Below are positions 27,550 to 36,774 of a stretch of 64,000 nucleotides of DNA, in pieces; position 1 is the first letter of the stretch, and each line of letters opens with the position of its first letter. The stretch spans positions 1,674,001 to 1,738,000 of the forward strand of contig NZ_CP115174.1 of the NCBI RefSeq assembly GCF_027625475.1. The letters run 5' to 3'. The position numbers were made by a program, and so were the translations under genes. This DNA is from Sphingomonas abietis. Lineage in GTDB: Bacteria > Pseudomonadota > Alphaproteobacteria > Sphingomonadales > Sphingomonadaceae. A model generated the notes under the pieces. That model did no database searches and was not told the DNA's origin. It worked only from the letters and a program-made list of their open reading frames with translations.

Positions 27550-29943
27550 TTGACCGATACGCTTCCCGTCCTGCCTCTGCGCGACATCGTCGTCTTCCCG
27601 CACATGATCGTGCCGCTCTTCGTGGGCCGCGAGAAATCCGTGGCGGCGCTCGAAACCGCGATGGCAGCCGACAAGAACATCTTCCTCGTCGCCCAGCTCG
27701 ATCCGGCCGAGGATGATCCCGATCGCTCGGCGCTCTATGATCTCGGCGTCGTCGCCACCGTGCTCCAGCTGCTCAAGCTGCCGGACGGCACGGTGCGCGT
27801 GCTGGTCGAGGGCAAGCAGCGCGCGACGATGGAGGCGCTGGAAGGCGACGGCAAGTCGCTCACCGCGACCGTCACGCTGATCGACGATCCCGAGGAGCCG
27901 GAAGGCGCCGAGGCGCAGGCGCTGATGCGCTCGGTGGTCGATCAGTTCGACAATTATGCCAAACTCAACAAGAAGCTGCCGGCCGAGACCTCGACCCAGC
28001 TCGGGCAGGTGGAGACCGCCAACAAGCTGTCCGACATGGTCGCCGCCAACATCGCGGTGAAGGTCGCCGACAAGCAGGCGATGCTGATCGAGGCCGACCC
28101 GCTCAAGCGGCTGGAGATGGCGTTCGCCTTCATGGAGGGCGAGCTCGGCGTGCTCAAGGTCGAGAAGAAGATCCGCTCGCGCGTGAAGCGCCAGATGGAG
28201 AAGACCCAGCGCGAATATTATCTGAACGAGCAGCTCAAGGCGATCCAGCGCGAGCTGGGTGCCGAGGAGGGGGAGGACGGCAACGAAGTCGCCGAGCTGA
28301 CCCAGAAGATCGCGACGCTCAAGCTCTCCAAGGAAGCCCGCACCAAGGCGACCGCCGAGCTCAAGAAGCTCAAGACGATGGCGCCGATGTCGGCCGAGGC
28401 CACGGTCGTGCGCAACTATCTCGACGTCCTGCTCGGGCTCCCGTGGGGCAAGAAGAGCAAGATCAAGAAGGATATCGAGGCCGCCCAGGCGATTCTCGAC
28501 GAGGATCATTATGCGCTGGAGAAGGTGAAGGAGCGCATCGTCGAATATCTCGCGGTGCAGGCGCGCACCAACAAGCTGAAGGGGCCGATCCTGTGCCTCG
28601 TCGGCCCGCCGGGCGTCGGCAAGACCTCGCTCGGCAAGTCGATCGCCAAGGCGACCGGGCGCGAGTTCATCCGCCAGTCGCTGGGCGGCGTCCGCGACGA
28701 GGCCGAGATTCGCGGTCACCGGCGGACCTATATCGGCTCGCTGCCGGGCAAGATCGTTACCAACCTCAAGCGGGCAGGGACCAGCAATCCCCTGTTCCTG
28801 CTCGACGAGATCGACAAGCTCGGCCAGGATTTCCGCGGTGATCCGGCGTCGGCTCTGCTCGAAGTGCTCGACCCGGAGCAGAACGCCAAGTTCCAGGATC
28901 ATTATCTGGAGATCGACATCGATCTGTCGGACGTGATGTTCGTGTGCACCGCGAACAGCCTGAACCTGCCGCAGCCGCTGCTCGACCGCATGGAGATCAT
29001 CCGGCTCGAGGGCTATACCGAGCAGGAGAAGCTGGAGATCGCCAAGGCGCATCTGCTCGCCAAGCAGATCGAGGCGCATGGCCTCAAGGAGGGCGAGTTC
29101 ACGCTCACCGACGACGGGCTGCTCGACCTGATCCGTTATTACACGCGGGAAGCCGGCGTCCGCACGCTGGAGCGCGAGATCGCGCGGCTGGCGCGCAAGG
29201 TTCTGCGTCGCATCCTCGAGAAGAAGGCCAAGGCGATCACCGTCGATGCCGGCAACCTCGCGGAGTTCGCCGGTGTTCGGAAATATCGCTACGGCGTGTC
29301 CGACACCGAGGACCAGATCGGTGCGGTGACCGGCCTCGCCTGGACCGAGGTCGGCGGCGAGCTGCTGACGATCGAGGCGGTGACGGTGCCCGGCAAGGGG
29401 CTGATCTCCACCACCGGCAAGCTCGGCGACGTGATGAAGGAATCGGTGCAGGCCGCCTTCTCCTTCGTGAAGGCGCGGTCGCCGGCCTATGGCGTGCGGC
29501 CGAGCCTGTTCGCGCGGAAGGACATCCATATCCATCTGCCCGAGGGCGCGGTGCCCAAGGACGGCCCGTCGGCCGGCATCGGTCTGGCCACCGCGATCAT
29601 CTCGACGCTGACCGGCGTCGCGGTGCGCAAGGATGTGGCGATGACCGGCGAGGTCACCCTGCGCGGCCGCGTGCTGCCGATCGGCGGCCTCAAGGAGAAG
29701 CTGCTGGCGGCGCTGCGCGGCGGCATCCGCACCGTGCTGATCCCCGAGGAGAATGAGAAGGATCTCGCCGAGATCCCGAGCTCGATCACCGACGGGCTGG
29801 AGATCGTGCCGGTCTCGCATCTCGATGAGGTGCTGGCCCGCGCGCTGGTGTCGCCGATCGTGCCGATCGAGTGGACCGAGGCGGACGAACTGGCGGCGGA
29901 GCCGGCCCCGGCGCTGCGGGGCGAGGCGACGATTCGCCACTGA
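27550..29943 (+). CDS. lon: ATP-dependent protease La
   Basis: 797 residues starting at TTG (27550) with GGAGA upstream; no ATG occurs before the conserved [17 protein letters not shown]-domain, AAA+ module with Walker [10 protein letters not shown] and Walker [10 protein letters not shown], and a Ser-Lys protease domain: S674 ([10 protein letters not shown]) and K717 (GGLKEKLL). It degrades misfolded and regulatory proteins. In many alphaproteobacteria it directly follows clpX; here a sugar-uptake pair intervenes. Confidence 0.97.
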   Translation: MTDTLPVLPLRDIVVFPHMIVPLFVGREKSVAALETAMAADKNIFLVAQLDPAEDDPDRSALYDLGVVATVLQLLKLPDGTVRVLVEGKQRATMEALEGDGKSLTATVTLIDDPEEPEGAEAQALMRSVVDQFDNYAKLNKKLPAETSTQLGQVETANKLSDMVAANIAVKVADKQAMLIEADPLKRLEMAFAFMEGELGVLKVEKKIRSRVKRQMEKTQREYYLNEQLKAIQRELGAEEGEDGNEVAELTQKIATLKLSKEARTKATAELKKLKTMAPMSAEATVVRNYLDVLLGLPWGKKSKIKKDIEAAQAILDEDHYALEKVKERIVEYLAVQARTNKLKGPILCLVGPPGVGKTSLGKSIAKATGREFIRQSLGGVRDEAEIRGHRRTYIGSLPGKIVTNLKRAGTSNPLFLLDEIDKLGQDFRGDPASALLEVLDPEQNAKFQDHYLEIDIDLSDVMFVCTANSLNLPQPLLDRMEIIRLEGYTEQEKLEIAKAHLLAKQIEAHGLKEGEFTLTDDGLLDLIRYYTREAGVRTLEREIARLARKVLRRILEKKAKAITVDAGNLAEFAGVRKYRYGVSDTEDQIGAVTGLAWTEVGGELLTIEAVTVPGKGLISTTGKLGDVMKESVQAAFSFVKARSPAYGVRPSLFARKDIHIHLPEGAVPKDGPSAGIGLATAIISTLTGVAVRKDVAMTGEVTLRGRVLPIGGLKEKLLAALRGGIRTVLIPEENEKDLAEIPSSITDGLEIVPVSHLDEVLARALVSPIVPIEWTEADELAAEPAPALRGEATIRH

Positions 29944-29967
29944 TTGCAACGGTTGGTCGCAACAACG

Positions 29968-29997
29968 GGGGCGGGTCGCTTGACTCGCCCCTTTTTT
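29968..29997 (+). terminator. Rho-independent terminator of lon
   Basis: 10-base arms GGGGCGGGTC / GACTCGCCCC (one G-T pair), GCTT loop, followed by six T. It starts 25 bp past the lon stop. Confidence 0.88.
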
Positions 29998-30088
29998 GCG
30001 CCCCTCTTCCCGATAAGGCCGTGTTTCCACATGGCTGAAGGTTCCAAACGGGGTGTGGCCCGACAAGTGGACAGGGGGTTTCTGAGGG

Positions 30089-30361
30089 ATGAACAAGCAG
30101 GAGCTTATCGGCGCGGTGGCGGAATCGGCGGGCTTGACGCGCAGCGATGCGAGCAAGGCCGTGGAGAGCGTGTTCGACAGCATCACCGGCACGCTCAAGA
30201 AGGGTGACGAGGTTCGCCTCGTCGGCTTCGGCACCTTTTCTGTCAGCAAGCGCAAGGCATCGACCGGGCGAAACCCGCGCACCGGCGAGCCGATGTCGAT
30301 CGCGGCCTCGAGCCAGCCCAAATTCAAGGCGGGCAAGGGCCTGAAGGACGCCGTCAACTAA
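30089..30361 (+). CDS. hupB: DNA-binding protein HU
   Basis: 90 residues, the exact HU length. MNKQELIGAVAESAGLTRSDASKAV begins the helical dimer core. GDEVRLVGFGTFSV and the beta-arm region RNPRTGEP (DNA-intercalating Pro) are diagnostic. It is a nucleoid architectural protein. It follows lon as in many proteobacteria, but after its own leader and the lon terminator. Confidence 0.97.
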   Translation: MNKQELIGAVAESAGLTRSDASKAVESVFDSITGTLKKGDEVRLVGFGTFSVSKRKASTGRNPRTGEPMSIAASSQPKFKAGKGLKDAVN

Positions 30362-30383
30362 AGCGGTCGGTCGAGACCGTGGC

Positions 30384-30420
30384 AAAGACGGCCGGTTCGG
30401 GGGAATTTGGCCGTCTTTCC
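30384..30420 (+). terminator. Terminator of hupB
   Basis: Stem AAAGACGGCC (30384-30393) with GGCCGTCTTT (30409-30418), 22 bp past the stop. The T-run is the 3' end of the stem plus two C, and the symmetric A/T ends would allow action in both directions. Confidence 0.7.
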
Positions 30421-30541
30421 CGTTTCCGCACATAACAGTGCTGGACAGTCACGCCGGGTCGCGCTAACCGCCCCCAACCCGACGGGATTGCCCGTCGCGC
30501 CGGTGAAGGCCCAGGCCTTCCAGATCCCGGCATCCGGACGT

Positions 30542-30616
30542 GGGCGCGTAGCTCAGCGGTAGAGCACACCCTTCACACGGGTGGGGTCACAGGTTCAATC
30601 CCTGTCGCGCCCACCA
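30542..30616 (+). tRNA. tRNA-Val (anticodon CAC)
   Basis: 75 bases with encoded CCA. Acceptor GGGCGCG/CGCGCCC (30606-30612), anticodon stem CACCC/GGGTG with loop TTCACAC giving CAC, and a GGTTCAATCC T-loop. Reads GUG. Confidence 0.96.
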
Positions 30617-30688
30617 CGTCCGTCTTCCCAGGCGCCTGTAAAATCCGGCCCGATCGCGCTACGAGGCACGATTTCGGGAAGGATCGGG

Positions 30689-31162
30689 ATGAGCGACCTA
30701 CGGCCCCCTTTGCCGCCTTTCACCCGCGAATCGGCGATCGCCAAGGTGCGTGCCGCCGAAGATGGCTGGAACAGCCGCGATCCCGCGCGTGTCGCGCTCG
30801 CTTATACGGCCGACAGCCGCTGGCGGAACCGCAGCGAGTTCCTTTCCGGCCGCGCCGCGATCGTCGCTTTCCTTACCCGCAAATGGCAGGCCGAGCAGGA
30901 TTATCGGCTGATCAAGCAATTATGGGCGTTCACCGACGACCGGATCGCCGTCCGCTTCGCCTATGAATGGCGGGATGCCGCAGGCGGCTGGTATCGCTCC
31001 TATGGCAATGAGAATTGGGCATTCGATGCGGCCGGACTGATGTGCGAGCGCCATGCCAGCATCAACGACGTCGCGATCGCGGAACGGGAGCGATTCTTCC
31101 ATTGGGATGCGTCGGGGCCGCGTCCCGCCGATCATCCTTCGCTCAGCGAACTGGGCCTTTAG
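30689..31162 (+). CDS. NTF2-like protein, DUF1348 family
   Basis: 157 residues from the ATG at 30689 (GGAAGG upstream). [38 protein letters not shown], the EFLSGR segment, [22 protein letters not shown] and YGNENWAF match the DUF1348 (YybH-like) branch of the NTF2 fold. These are small soluble cone-shaped proteins of unknown, possibly enzymatic, role. It is a single gene between two tRNAs. Confidence 0.85.
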   Translation: MSDLRPPLPPFTRESAIAKVRAAEDGWNSRDPARVALAYTADSRWRNRSEFLSGRAAIVAFLTRKWQAEQDYRLIKQLWAFTDDRIAVRFAYEWRDAAGGWYRSYGNENWAFDAAGLMCERHASINDVAIAERERFFHWDASGPRPADHPSLSELGL

Positions 31163-31264
31163 GCCGGCGTTCGACATATCGGAACGCAGGCAGCATCGTA
31201 TACGAACGAATCTGTTGCGTTCGGCGGCTATTCTATTATCGGTGCGCGGGCCGGCGGACTTGCC

Positions 31265-31294
31265 TTGACGCCGGCCGTTGGGCGCCCCTATGGC
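31265..31294 (+). promoter_or_regulatory. Promoter for tRNA-His
   Basis: CTTGACG with TTGACG at 31265-31270 and TATGGC at 31289-31294 (18-base spacer; 17 if read as CTATGG). The tRNA starts 28 bp downstream. Confidence 0.5.
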
Positions 31295-31321
31295 GCCCCC
31301 ACGCTGCCGTGGACGGCTTGT

Positions 31322-31399
31322 GGCGACCGTAGCTCAGTTGGTTAGAGCGCCGGTTTGTGGTACCGGAGGTCGCGGGTTCAAGACCCGTCGGTCGCCCCA
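31322..31399 (+). tRNA. tRNA-His (anticodon GUG)
   Basis: 78 bases including the extra 5' G (31322) that pairs with C73 (31396), and CCA. Acceptor GCGACCG/CGGTCGC, anticodon stem CCGGT/ACCGG with loop TTGTGGT giving GUG. The encoded -1 G is the histidine identity element. Confidence 0.97.
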
Positions 31400-31487
31400 C
31401 CGTCCCCTTTGTTCGGCCAGCGTGACTGGGGATTGTGGCCGGGCTCCCTGATCTTCCCGTCATGGACCGGCCGCGAGGTGATCGCAT

Positions 31488-32534
31488 ATGGCCCCCTGGG
31501 ACTATCCCGATTTCGACGAGCATGAAGGCGTCCACTTCTTCCGGGATACCGCGTCGGGCCTGAGCGCGATTATCGCCATCCATTCCACCCATCTCGGATC
31601 GGCGGCCGGCGGTTGCCGCTATTGGACCTACGCCCGCTCCGACGATGCTATCACCGATGCACTGCGCCTCTCGCGCGGTATGAGCTACAAGAACGCGATG
31701 GCCGGTCTGCCGATGGGCGGCGGCAAGGCGGTGATCCTCGCCGATCCGACCGGCGCCAAGACCCATGCACTCCTCGCGGCGTTCGGCCGTTCGGTCGAGA
31801 GCCTGGGCGGGCGCTATGTCACCGCCGAAGATGTCGGCATTTCGGATGCCGATATGGTGGAGGTCGCCAAGCAGACCAGCCATGTTTCCGGCCTGCCGGT
31901 GGCAGGCGGTGCCGCTGGCGGCGATCCGGGGCCGTTTACCGCGCATGGGATCTATCTGGGCGTCCGGGCCGCGGTGCGCCATGCCCTCCGGCGCGATGAC
32001 ATGAACGGCGTGCATGTCGCCATCCAGGGCGTCGGCAGCGTCGGCGGCGGGCTCGCCCGGTTGCTGGCCAGAGACGGCGCCAAGCTGACGCTGGCCGACG
32101 TCAACGTCGATCGCGCCAAGGCGCTGGCGGCGGAACTGGGCGGCGAGGCCGTGCCGGCCGACAGCATCCTGTCGGTCGAGGCCGACGTGATCAGCCCCTG
32201 CGCGCTCGGTGCGATCCTGACCGCCGAGAGCATCGCCGCGCTGCGCGCGCCGGTGGTGGCGGGCGGCGCCAACAACCAGCTGGCGACGCCGGAGGACGGC
32301 GGGCGCATCCATGCACGCGGCATCACCTACGCGCCGGATTACGTCATCAACGCGGGCGGCATCATCAATGTCGGGCTCGAATATCTCGGCCATGGCGATC
32401 GCGCCGAGGTGGAGAAGCGGATCGCCGAGATTCCGGGCCGCCTGGACACGATCTGGCAGGAAAGCGCATCGACCGGCGAGCCGGCTGCGATCGTGGCGGA
32501 TCGCATGGCGCAGAAGCTGATCGGCCGCGGATAA
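31488..32534 (+). CDS. Leucine/Glu/Phe/Val dehydrogenase family (leucine dehydrogenase-like)
   Basis: 348 residues. LPMGGGKAVI places the catalytic lysine at K80, exactly as in leucine dehydrogenases. GGRYVTAEDVGIS follows, then the dinucleotide-binding IQGVGSVGGGLARLL and GANNQL. It would oxidatively deaminate branched-chain amino acids (or related substrates) with NAD+. Length and motifs favour leucine dehydrogenase over the longer glutamate dehydrogenases. It is a single gene between tRNA-His and the ccm operon, which starts 87 bp further on. Confidence 0.88.
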   Translation: MAPWDYPDFDEHEGVHFFRDTASGLSAIIAIHSTHLGSAAGGCRYWTYARSDDAITDALRLSRGMSYKNAMAGLPMGGGKAVILADPTGAKTHALLAAFGRSVESLGGRYVTAEDVGISDADMVEVAKQTSHVSGLPVAGGAAGGDPGPFTAHGIYLGVRAAVRHALRRDDMNGVHVAIQGVGSVGGGLARLLARDGAKLTLADVNVDRAKALAAELGGEAVPADSILSVEADVISPCALGAILTAESIAALRAPVVAGGANNQLATPEDGGRIHARGITYAPDYVINAGGIINVGLEYLGHGDRAEVEKRIAEIPGRLDTIWQESASTGEPAAIVADRMAQKLIGRG

Positions 32535-32621
32535 GCCCATCTCGCGGTTTCGGGGAAGGTGCCATCGCACCAAAGCCACCTTCCCCAGACGCTCCGCGCG
32601 TCGTAGAGCCTCGGCCTGAAT

Positions 32622-33341
32622 ATGCATATCTTCGCCAATCCTGCTCGATTCCTCCAGATTGCGCGCCCATTGACCGGCTGGCTCGGCTGGCTCGGCGCGC
32701 TGCTGGTGGTCGCAGGATTGGGGGCAGGGCTGACGCTGACCCCGCCGGATTACCTGCAGGGCGAGACGGTGCGGATCATGTATATCCACGTACCGACGGC
32801 GTGGCTCGGCATGGCCGGCTGGGGCGGGATCGCCGTCGCCAGCATCATGGAACTGGTCTGGCGGCATCCGCTCGCCAATGTCGCGGCGCGCGCGGTGGCG
32901 CTGCCCGGTGCGGTGTTCACCGCGATCTGCCTCGCATCCGGCTCGATCTGGGGACGGCCGACCTGGGGGACATGGTGGGAGTGGGACGGTCGCCTGACCT
33001 CGATGCTCGTCCTGCTGTTCGTCTACATCGCCTATATCGCGCTCGCCCATGCCGAGGCCGAGCAGGGCCGGCAGGGCCGGATCGCGGCGATCTTCGGCGT
33101 GATCGGCGTCATCAACCTGCCGATCATCCATTATTCGGTGCTGTGGTGGCGCACGCTCCACCAGGGCGAGAGCATCACGCTGACCGGATCGACCATCGCC
33201 GGCTCGATCCTGTGGCCGCTGCCGATCGCGGTGCTGGGATTCTCGCTGCTGTTCGGCGCGATCGTGCTGATGCGGATGCGGGCCATGCTGGCGCGCCAGA
33301 AGGTCGATGCGCGGCTTCGCCGCATGGGAAGCGACGCATGA
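32622..33341 (+). CDS. ccmC: Heme export/handling protein CcmC
   Basis: 239 residues, six membrane segments. The periplasmic tryptophan-rich WWD motif (WGRPTWGTWWEWD) and flanking His residues (MYIHVPTAW, LPIIHYS) mark CcmC, which loads heme onto CcmE. It heads a run of seven genes each overlapping the next by 4 bp. ccmA and ccmB, normally just upstream, are not here. Confidence 0.96.
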   Translation: MHIFANPARFLQIARPLTGWLGWLGALLVVAGLGAGLTLTPPDYLQGETVRIMYIHVPTAWLGMAGWGGIAVASIMELVWRHPLANVAARAVALPGAVFTAICLASGSIWGRPTWGTWWEWDGRLTSMLVLLFVYIAYIALAHAEAEQGRQGRIAAIFGVIGVINLPIIHYSVLWWRTLHQGESITLTGSTIAGSILWPLPIAVLGFSLLFGAIVLMRMRAMLARQKVDARLRRMGSDA

Positions 33342-33466
33342 ACCAATGGCCCTTCGTGCTCGCGGCCTATGGCGTGGCGGGGCTCGGCACGCTGGCGATC
33401 ACGCTGGCGAGCTTCGTGCAGATGCGCCGGGCGGAGCGCGCCGCCGACGCGCTGAAACGGCGATGA
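33338..33466 (+). CDS. ccmD: Heme exporter protein D
   Basis: 42 residues: one membrane helix (about 5-27, FVLAAYGVAGLGTLAITLASFV) followed by a basic tail (QMRRAERAADALKRR). Its size, topology and place between ccmC and ccmE identify CcmD, which helps release heme-loaded CcmE from the CcmABC complex. ATGA overlap with both neighbours. Confidence 0.9.
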   Translation: MNQWPFVLAAYGVAGLGTLAITLASFVQMRRAERAADALKRR

Positions 33467-33900
33467 AGGCGAAGAACCAGAGGCTCGTGCTGGCGCTGAT
33501 CGCGCTCGTCGCGCTGGTCGGTGCGGCGCTGCTCGCCATGTCGGCTTTGAAGGATCGCGCCTCCTATTTCTACTCGCCGAGCGATGCGCTGCGCGACCAT
33601 GTCGCGCTGGGGCAGGCGGTGCGGCTCGGCGGCGTCGTCGAAAAGGGCTCGCTGCGCCGCGAGACGGATGGCGTCACCATCGATTTCCGCGTCACCGACG
33701 GGATCGCCACCGTCGCCGCGCGCTATACCGGCATCGTGCCGGACCTGTTCCGCGAGGGATCGGGCGTGGTCGCGGAGGGGCGCTTCACCGCCCCCGGCCA
33801 GTTCGTCGCCGATACGATCCTCGCCAAGCATGACGAGAATTACAAGCCGCCCGAACTGGCCGGCAATGGCATGCACCAGAGCGCGAGTTTGAAGAAATGA
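33463..33900 (+). CDS. ccmE: Cytochrome c maturation heme chaperone CcmE
   Basis: 145 residues: N-terminal membrane anchor (about 8-29), then an OB-fold periplasmic domain. The covalent heme-binding histidine is H123 in AKHDENYKPPE, the H-x-x-x-Y form typical of proteobacterial CcmE. It carries heme from CcmC to CcmF. ATGA overlaps on both sides. Confidence 0.96.
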   Translation: MKAKNQRLVLALIALVALVGAALLAMSALKDRASYFYSPSDALRDHVALGQAVRLGGVVEKGSLRRETDGVTIDFRVTDGIATVAARYTGIVPDLFREGSGVVAEGRFTAPGQFVADTILAKHDENYKPPELAGNGMHQSASLKK

Positions 33901-35831
33901 TCGCTGAGACCGGCCTGATCGCGCTGTGGATCGCGGCGGCCTTCGCGGCGCTCCAGGCCTGCCTCGGCCTAGCTGTGCTGAAAGCCGGCGGCGAGGATCT
34001 GATGCGGGCGGTGCGCCCGGTCGCGATCGCGCAGGCGGTGATGACGGCGACCGCGTTCGGCGCCCTGCTGCTCGTCTTCTACCGCACCGACCTGTCGGTG
34101 AAGCTGGTCGTCGACGATAGCGCGACGACCCTGCCGACGCTGTATCGCATCACCGGCGCGTGGGGGAACCACGAGGGCTCGATGCTGATGTGGGTGACGA
34201 TCCTGGCGCTGGCCGGCGCCGCGGTCGCGCTGTTCGAGCGGCGCCTGCCGGAACGCACGCTGGCCGCGACGATCGCCGCGCAGGGTGTGATCGCGCTCGG
34301 CTTCTTCGCCTTCCTGCTGTTCTCGTCCAACCCCTTCGCACGGGTCTATGACGTGCCGGCCGAAGGCAATGGCTTCAACCCGCTGTTGCAGGATCCGGGT
34401 CTCGCCTTCCACCCGCCCACGCTTTACGTCGGCTATGTCGGCCTGTCGGTGGCCTTTTCCTTCGCGGTCGGCGCGCTGCTGACCCGCGACGTCGGCCCTG
34501 CCTTCGCCCGCGCGATGCGACCCTGGGTGCTCGGCGCCTGGATGTTCCTGACGCTCGGCATCACCGCCGGCAGCTATTGGGCCTATTATGAGCTGGGCTG
34601 GGGCGGCTGGTGGTTCTGGGATCCGACCGAGAACGCCTCGCTGATGCCGTGGCTGGCGGCGACCGCCTTGCTCCATTCGGTAACGGTGCTGGCGACCCGC
34701 GATGGCCTGCGTGCCTGGACGGTGATGCTGGCGGTGGTCGCCTTTTCGATGAGCATGGTCGGCACCTTCCTGGTGCGCTCGGGCGTCCTCACCTCGGTCC
34801 ATGCCTTCGCGCTGGATCCGCGACGCGGCGCCTTCATCCTGGTACTGCTGGCGCTCTATATCGGCGGCGCGCTCGCTCTGTTCGGTGCCCGCATCGCGAC
34901 GGTCAGCGAGGGCAATCGCTTCGAGCCGGTCAGCCGCGAGGGCGCGCTGGTGGTCAACAACCTGCTGCTCTCGGTGATCCTCGCGATCGTGCTGATCGGC
35001 ACGCTCTATCCGCTGTTCACCGAGGCGATGGGCACCAAGGTCTCGGTCGGGCCGCCCTATTTCAACGCGACCGCAGGGCCGATCGCCCTGATCCTCGTCG
35101 CGGTGATGGCGGCCGGGCCGGTGATGCGCTGGCGGCGCGACCAGATCGTGGCGGTCGGCAAGCGGATCGCGATCCCGGCGGTGCTGGTGATCGTCGCGCT
35201 GGCCGTCGCGCTGTGGTGGGCGCCCGGTCTCCACATCCTGCCGCTGCTCGGGCTGGCGCTTGCCGCCGGCACCGCCGCGGCGAGCGTGGCGCCGCTGTGG
35301 AAGCGCAACCTGCGCCGCACGCCTTTGTTCACCTGGGGCATGGTGGTCGCGCATTTCGGCGTGGCGGTGAGCCTCGCCGGCATGGCCTCCGAAAGCGCCT
35401 TCACCCAGGAGACGCTGGTCGCCGCGCGGCCGGGCGAGATGGTGCGGGTCGGCCCCTATGCGGTGCGCTTCGCGGCGATCGAACCGGTCGCGGGCGAGAA
35501 TTACACCGCGGTGCAGGCGACTCTGGTGGCGACGCGCGGCACCGCCACCCCGATCACGCTGCGGCCGGCCCAGCGCACCTTCGACAATCCGCCCCAGCAG
35601 ACCAGCGAGAGCGCGATCGCGACGCGGCCCGACGGGCAACTCTACACCGTCGTCGGCGAGCCGGTGCCGGGCGGGCGCTGGCAGCTGCGGCTGTGGTGGA
35701 AGCCGTTCGTGACGTTGATCTGGCTGGGCGGCACGCTGATCGCGATCGGCGGCGCGCTGTCGCTGATCGGGCGATCGCTGCCGCGCCGGCGCAAGGCCGA
35801 AGAGCAGTCCGGATTTGCGAGGTTTCGATGA
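33897..35831 (+). CDS. ccmF: Heme lyase CcmF
   Basis: 644 residues with many membrane segments. The WWD signature WGGWWFWDPTENASLMPW is exact. Conserved histidines (AFHPPTLYVGYVG among others) bind the heme. CcmF with CcmH and CcmI attaches heme to apocytochrome c at CxxCH. ATGA overlaps with ccmE and ccmG. Confidence 0.97.
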   Translation: MIAETGLIALWIAAAFAALQACLGLAVLKAGGEDLMRAVRPVAIAQAVMTATAFGALLLVFYRTDLSVKLVVDDSATTLPTLYRITGAWGNHEGSMLMWVTILALAGAAVALFERRLPERTLAATIAAQGVIALGFFAFLLFSSNPFARVYDVPAEGNGFNPLLQDPGLAFHPPTLYVGYVGLSVAFSFAVGALLTRDVGPAFARAMRPWVLGAWMFLTLGITAGSYWAYYELGWGGWWFWDPTENASLMPWLAATALLHSVTVLATRDGLRAWTVMLAVVAFSMSMVGTFLVRSGVLTSVHAFALDPRRGAFILVLLALYIGGALALFGARIATVSEGNRFEPVSREGALVVNNLLLSVILAIVLIGTLYPLFTEAMGTKVSVGPPYFNATAGPIALILVAVMAAGPVMRWRRDQIVAVGKRIAIPAVLVIVALAVALWWAPGLHILPLLGLALAAGTAAASVAPLWKRNLRRTPLFTWGMVVAHFGVAVSLAGMASESAFTQETLVAARPGEMVRVGPYAVRFAAIEPVAGENYTAVQATLVATRGTATPITLRPAQRTFDNPPQQTSESAIATRPDGQLYTVVGEPVPGGRWQLRLWWKPFVTLIWLGGTLIAIGGALSLIGRSLPRRRKAEEQSGFARFR

Positions 35832-36370
35832 GCCTGAGGACGATCCGCATCCTGTTGTGGCTGCCGCTGGCGGCGTTCCTGATCGTGCTCGCGCTGGTCG
35901 CAGCCGGGCTGATCCGTCCGCACGACAACAGCGTGCGGTCGCAGATGATCGGTAAGCCGCTGCCGGCTTTCTCGCTGCCCAGCACGCGCCCCGGCCAGCC
36001 GCCGCTGACCTCGGCCAGCTTCGCCGACGGCAAGGTCCGGTTGATCAACATCTTCGGCAGCTGGTGCATCCCCTGCGCGGAGGAAATGCCGCAGTTGCAG
36101 ACGCTCAAGCAGTCCGGCGCGGTGATCGAGGGCATTGCCAGCCGCGACAGGCCGGCGGACAGCCTGGGCTTCCTGCGGCGATATGGCGATCCCTATGATC
36201 GCATCGGCGATGATTCCCAATCCGCGCTGCAGATCGCGATCGGCTCCTCGGGCGTTCCCGAAACCTATGTGATCGACGGCAAGGGCCTGATCCGCCTCCA
36301 GCATATCGGCCCGATCGGCCCGCAGGACATCGGCGACATCCTCGCCGCGATCCGGGATGCGCAGGGGTGA
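35828..36370 (+). CDS. ccmG: Thiol-disulfide reductase CcmG/DsbE
   Basis: 180 residues: membrane anchor (about 10-30), thioredoxin fold with WCIPC (C80/C83) and cis-Pro in GVPETYVID. It reduces the apocytochrome cysteines on the periplasmic side. The start overlaps the ccmF stop by 4 bp. Confidence 0.95.
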   Translation: MSLRTIRILLWLPLAAFLIVLALVAAGLIRPHDNSVRSQMIGKPLPAFSLPSTRPGQPPLTSASFADGKVRLINIFGSWCIPCAEEMPQLQTLKQSGAVIEGIASRDRPADSLGFLRRYGDPYDRIGDDSQSALQIAIGSSGVPETYVIDGKGLIRLQHIGPIGPQDIGDILAAIRDAQG

Positions 36371-36774
36371 GGCGGGCGCTCCTGCTGCTCGTGGCGGTGC
36401 CGACGGCGCTGCTTGCCGACCCGACGTTGGCGCCTGCGCCTTTGTCCTACACCCAGCTTCCCGATGCGCGGCAGGAGGCCGCCGCGCAGGCGCTGATGCA
36501 GACCATCCGCTGCGTCGTCTGCCAGGGCCAGTCGATCGCCGATTCGGATGCCGATCTCGCCGGCGACATGCGGGCGCTGGTCCGCCAGCGGATCGCGGCG
36601 GGCGAGACGCCGCAGGCGATTCGCGCGTGGCTGATCGCGCGCTATGGCCGCTGGGTCAGCTATCAACCCGCGATCGACGCGATGACGTGGCCGCTGTGGG
36701 CGGCGCCCATCGTGCTGCTCGGCTTGGGCTGGCTGCTCGCGCGGACGGCGTTCCGGCGGCGACGGGTGGCATGA
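36367..36774 (+). CDS. ccmH: Cytochrome c maturation protein CcmH (CcmL type)
   Basis: 135 residues, GTG start overlapping the ccmG stop. Signal/anchor at the N-terminus, RCVVCQGQSIADS (C49/C52), and one C-terminal membrane helix. This is the short CcmH, without the fused TPR half found in enterobacteria; that half is the next gene. Reduces/holds apocytochrome c. Confidence 0.95.
   Translation: MRRALLLLVAVPTALLADPTLAPAPLSYTQLPDARQEAAAQALMQTIRCVVCQGQSIADSDADLAGDMRALVRQRIAAGETPQAIRAWLIARYGRWVSYQPAIDAMTWPLWAAPIVLLGLGWLLARTAFRRRRVA

Noticed and set aside
27523-30357. 944-codon open frame on minus covering lon and hupB
   Set aside because: Composition is typical of antisense shadows (Leu, Arg, His, Gln rich) and it overlaps two certain genes.
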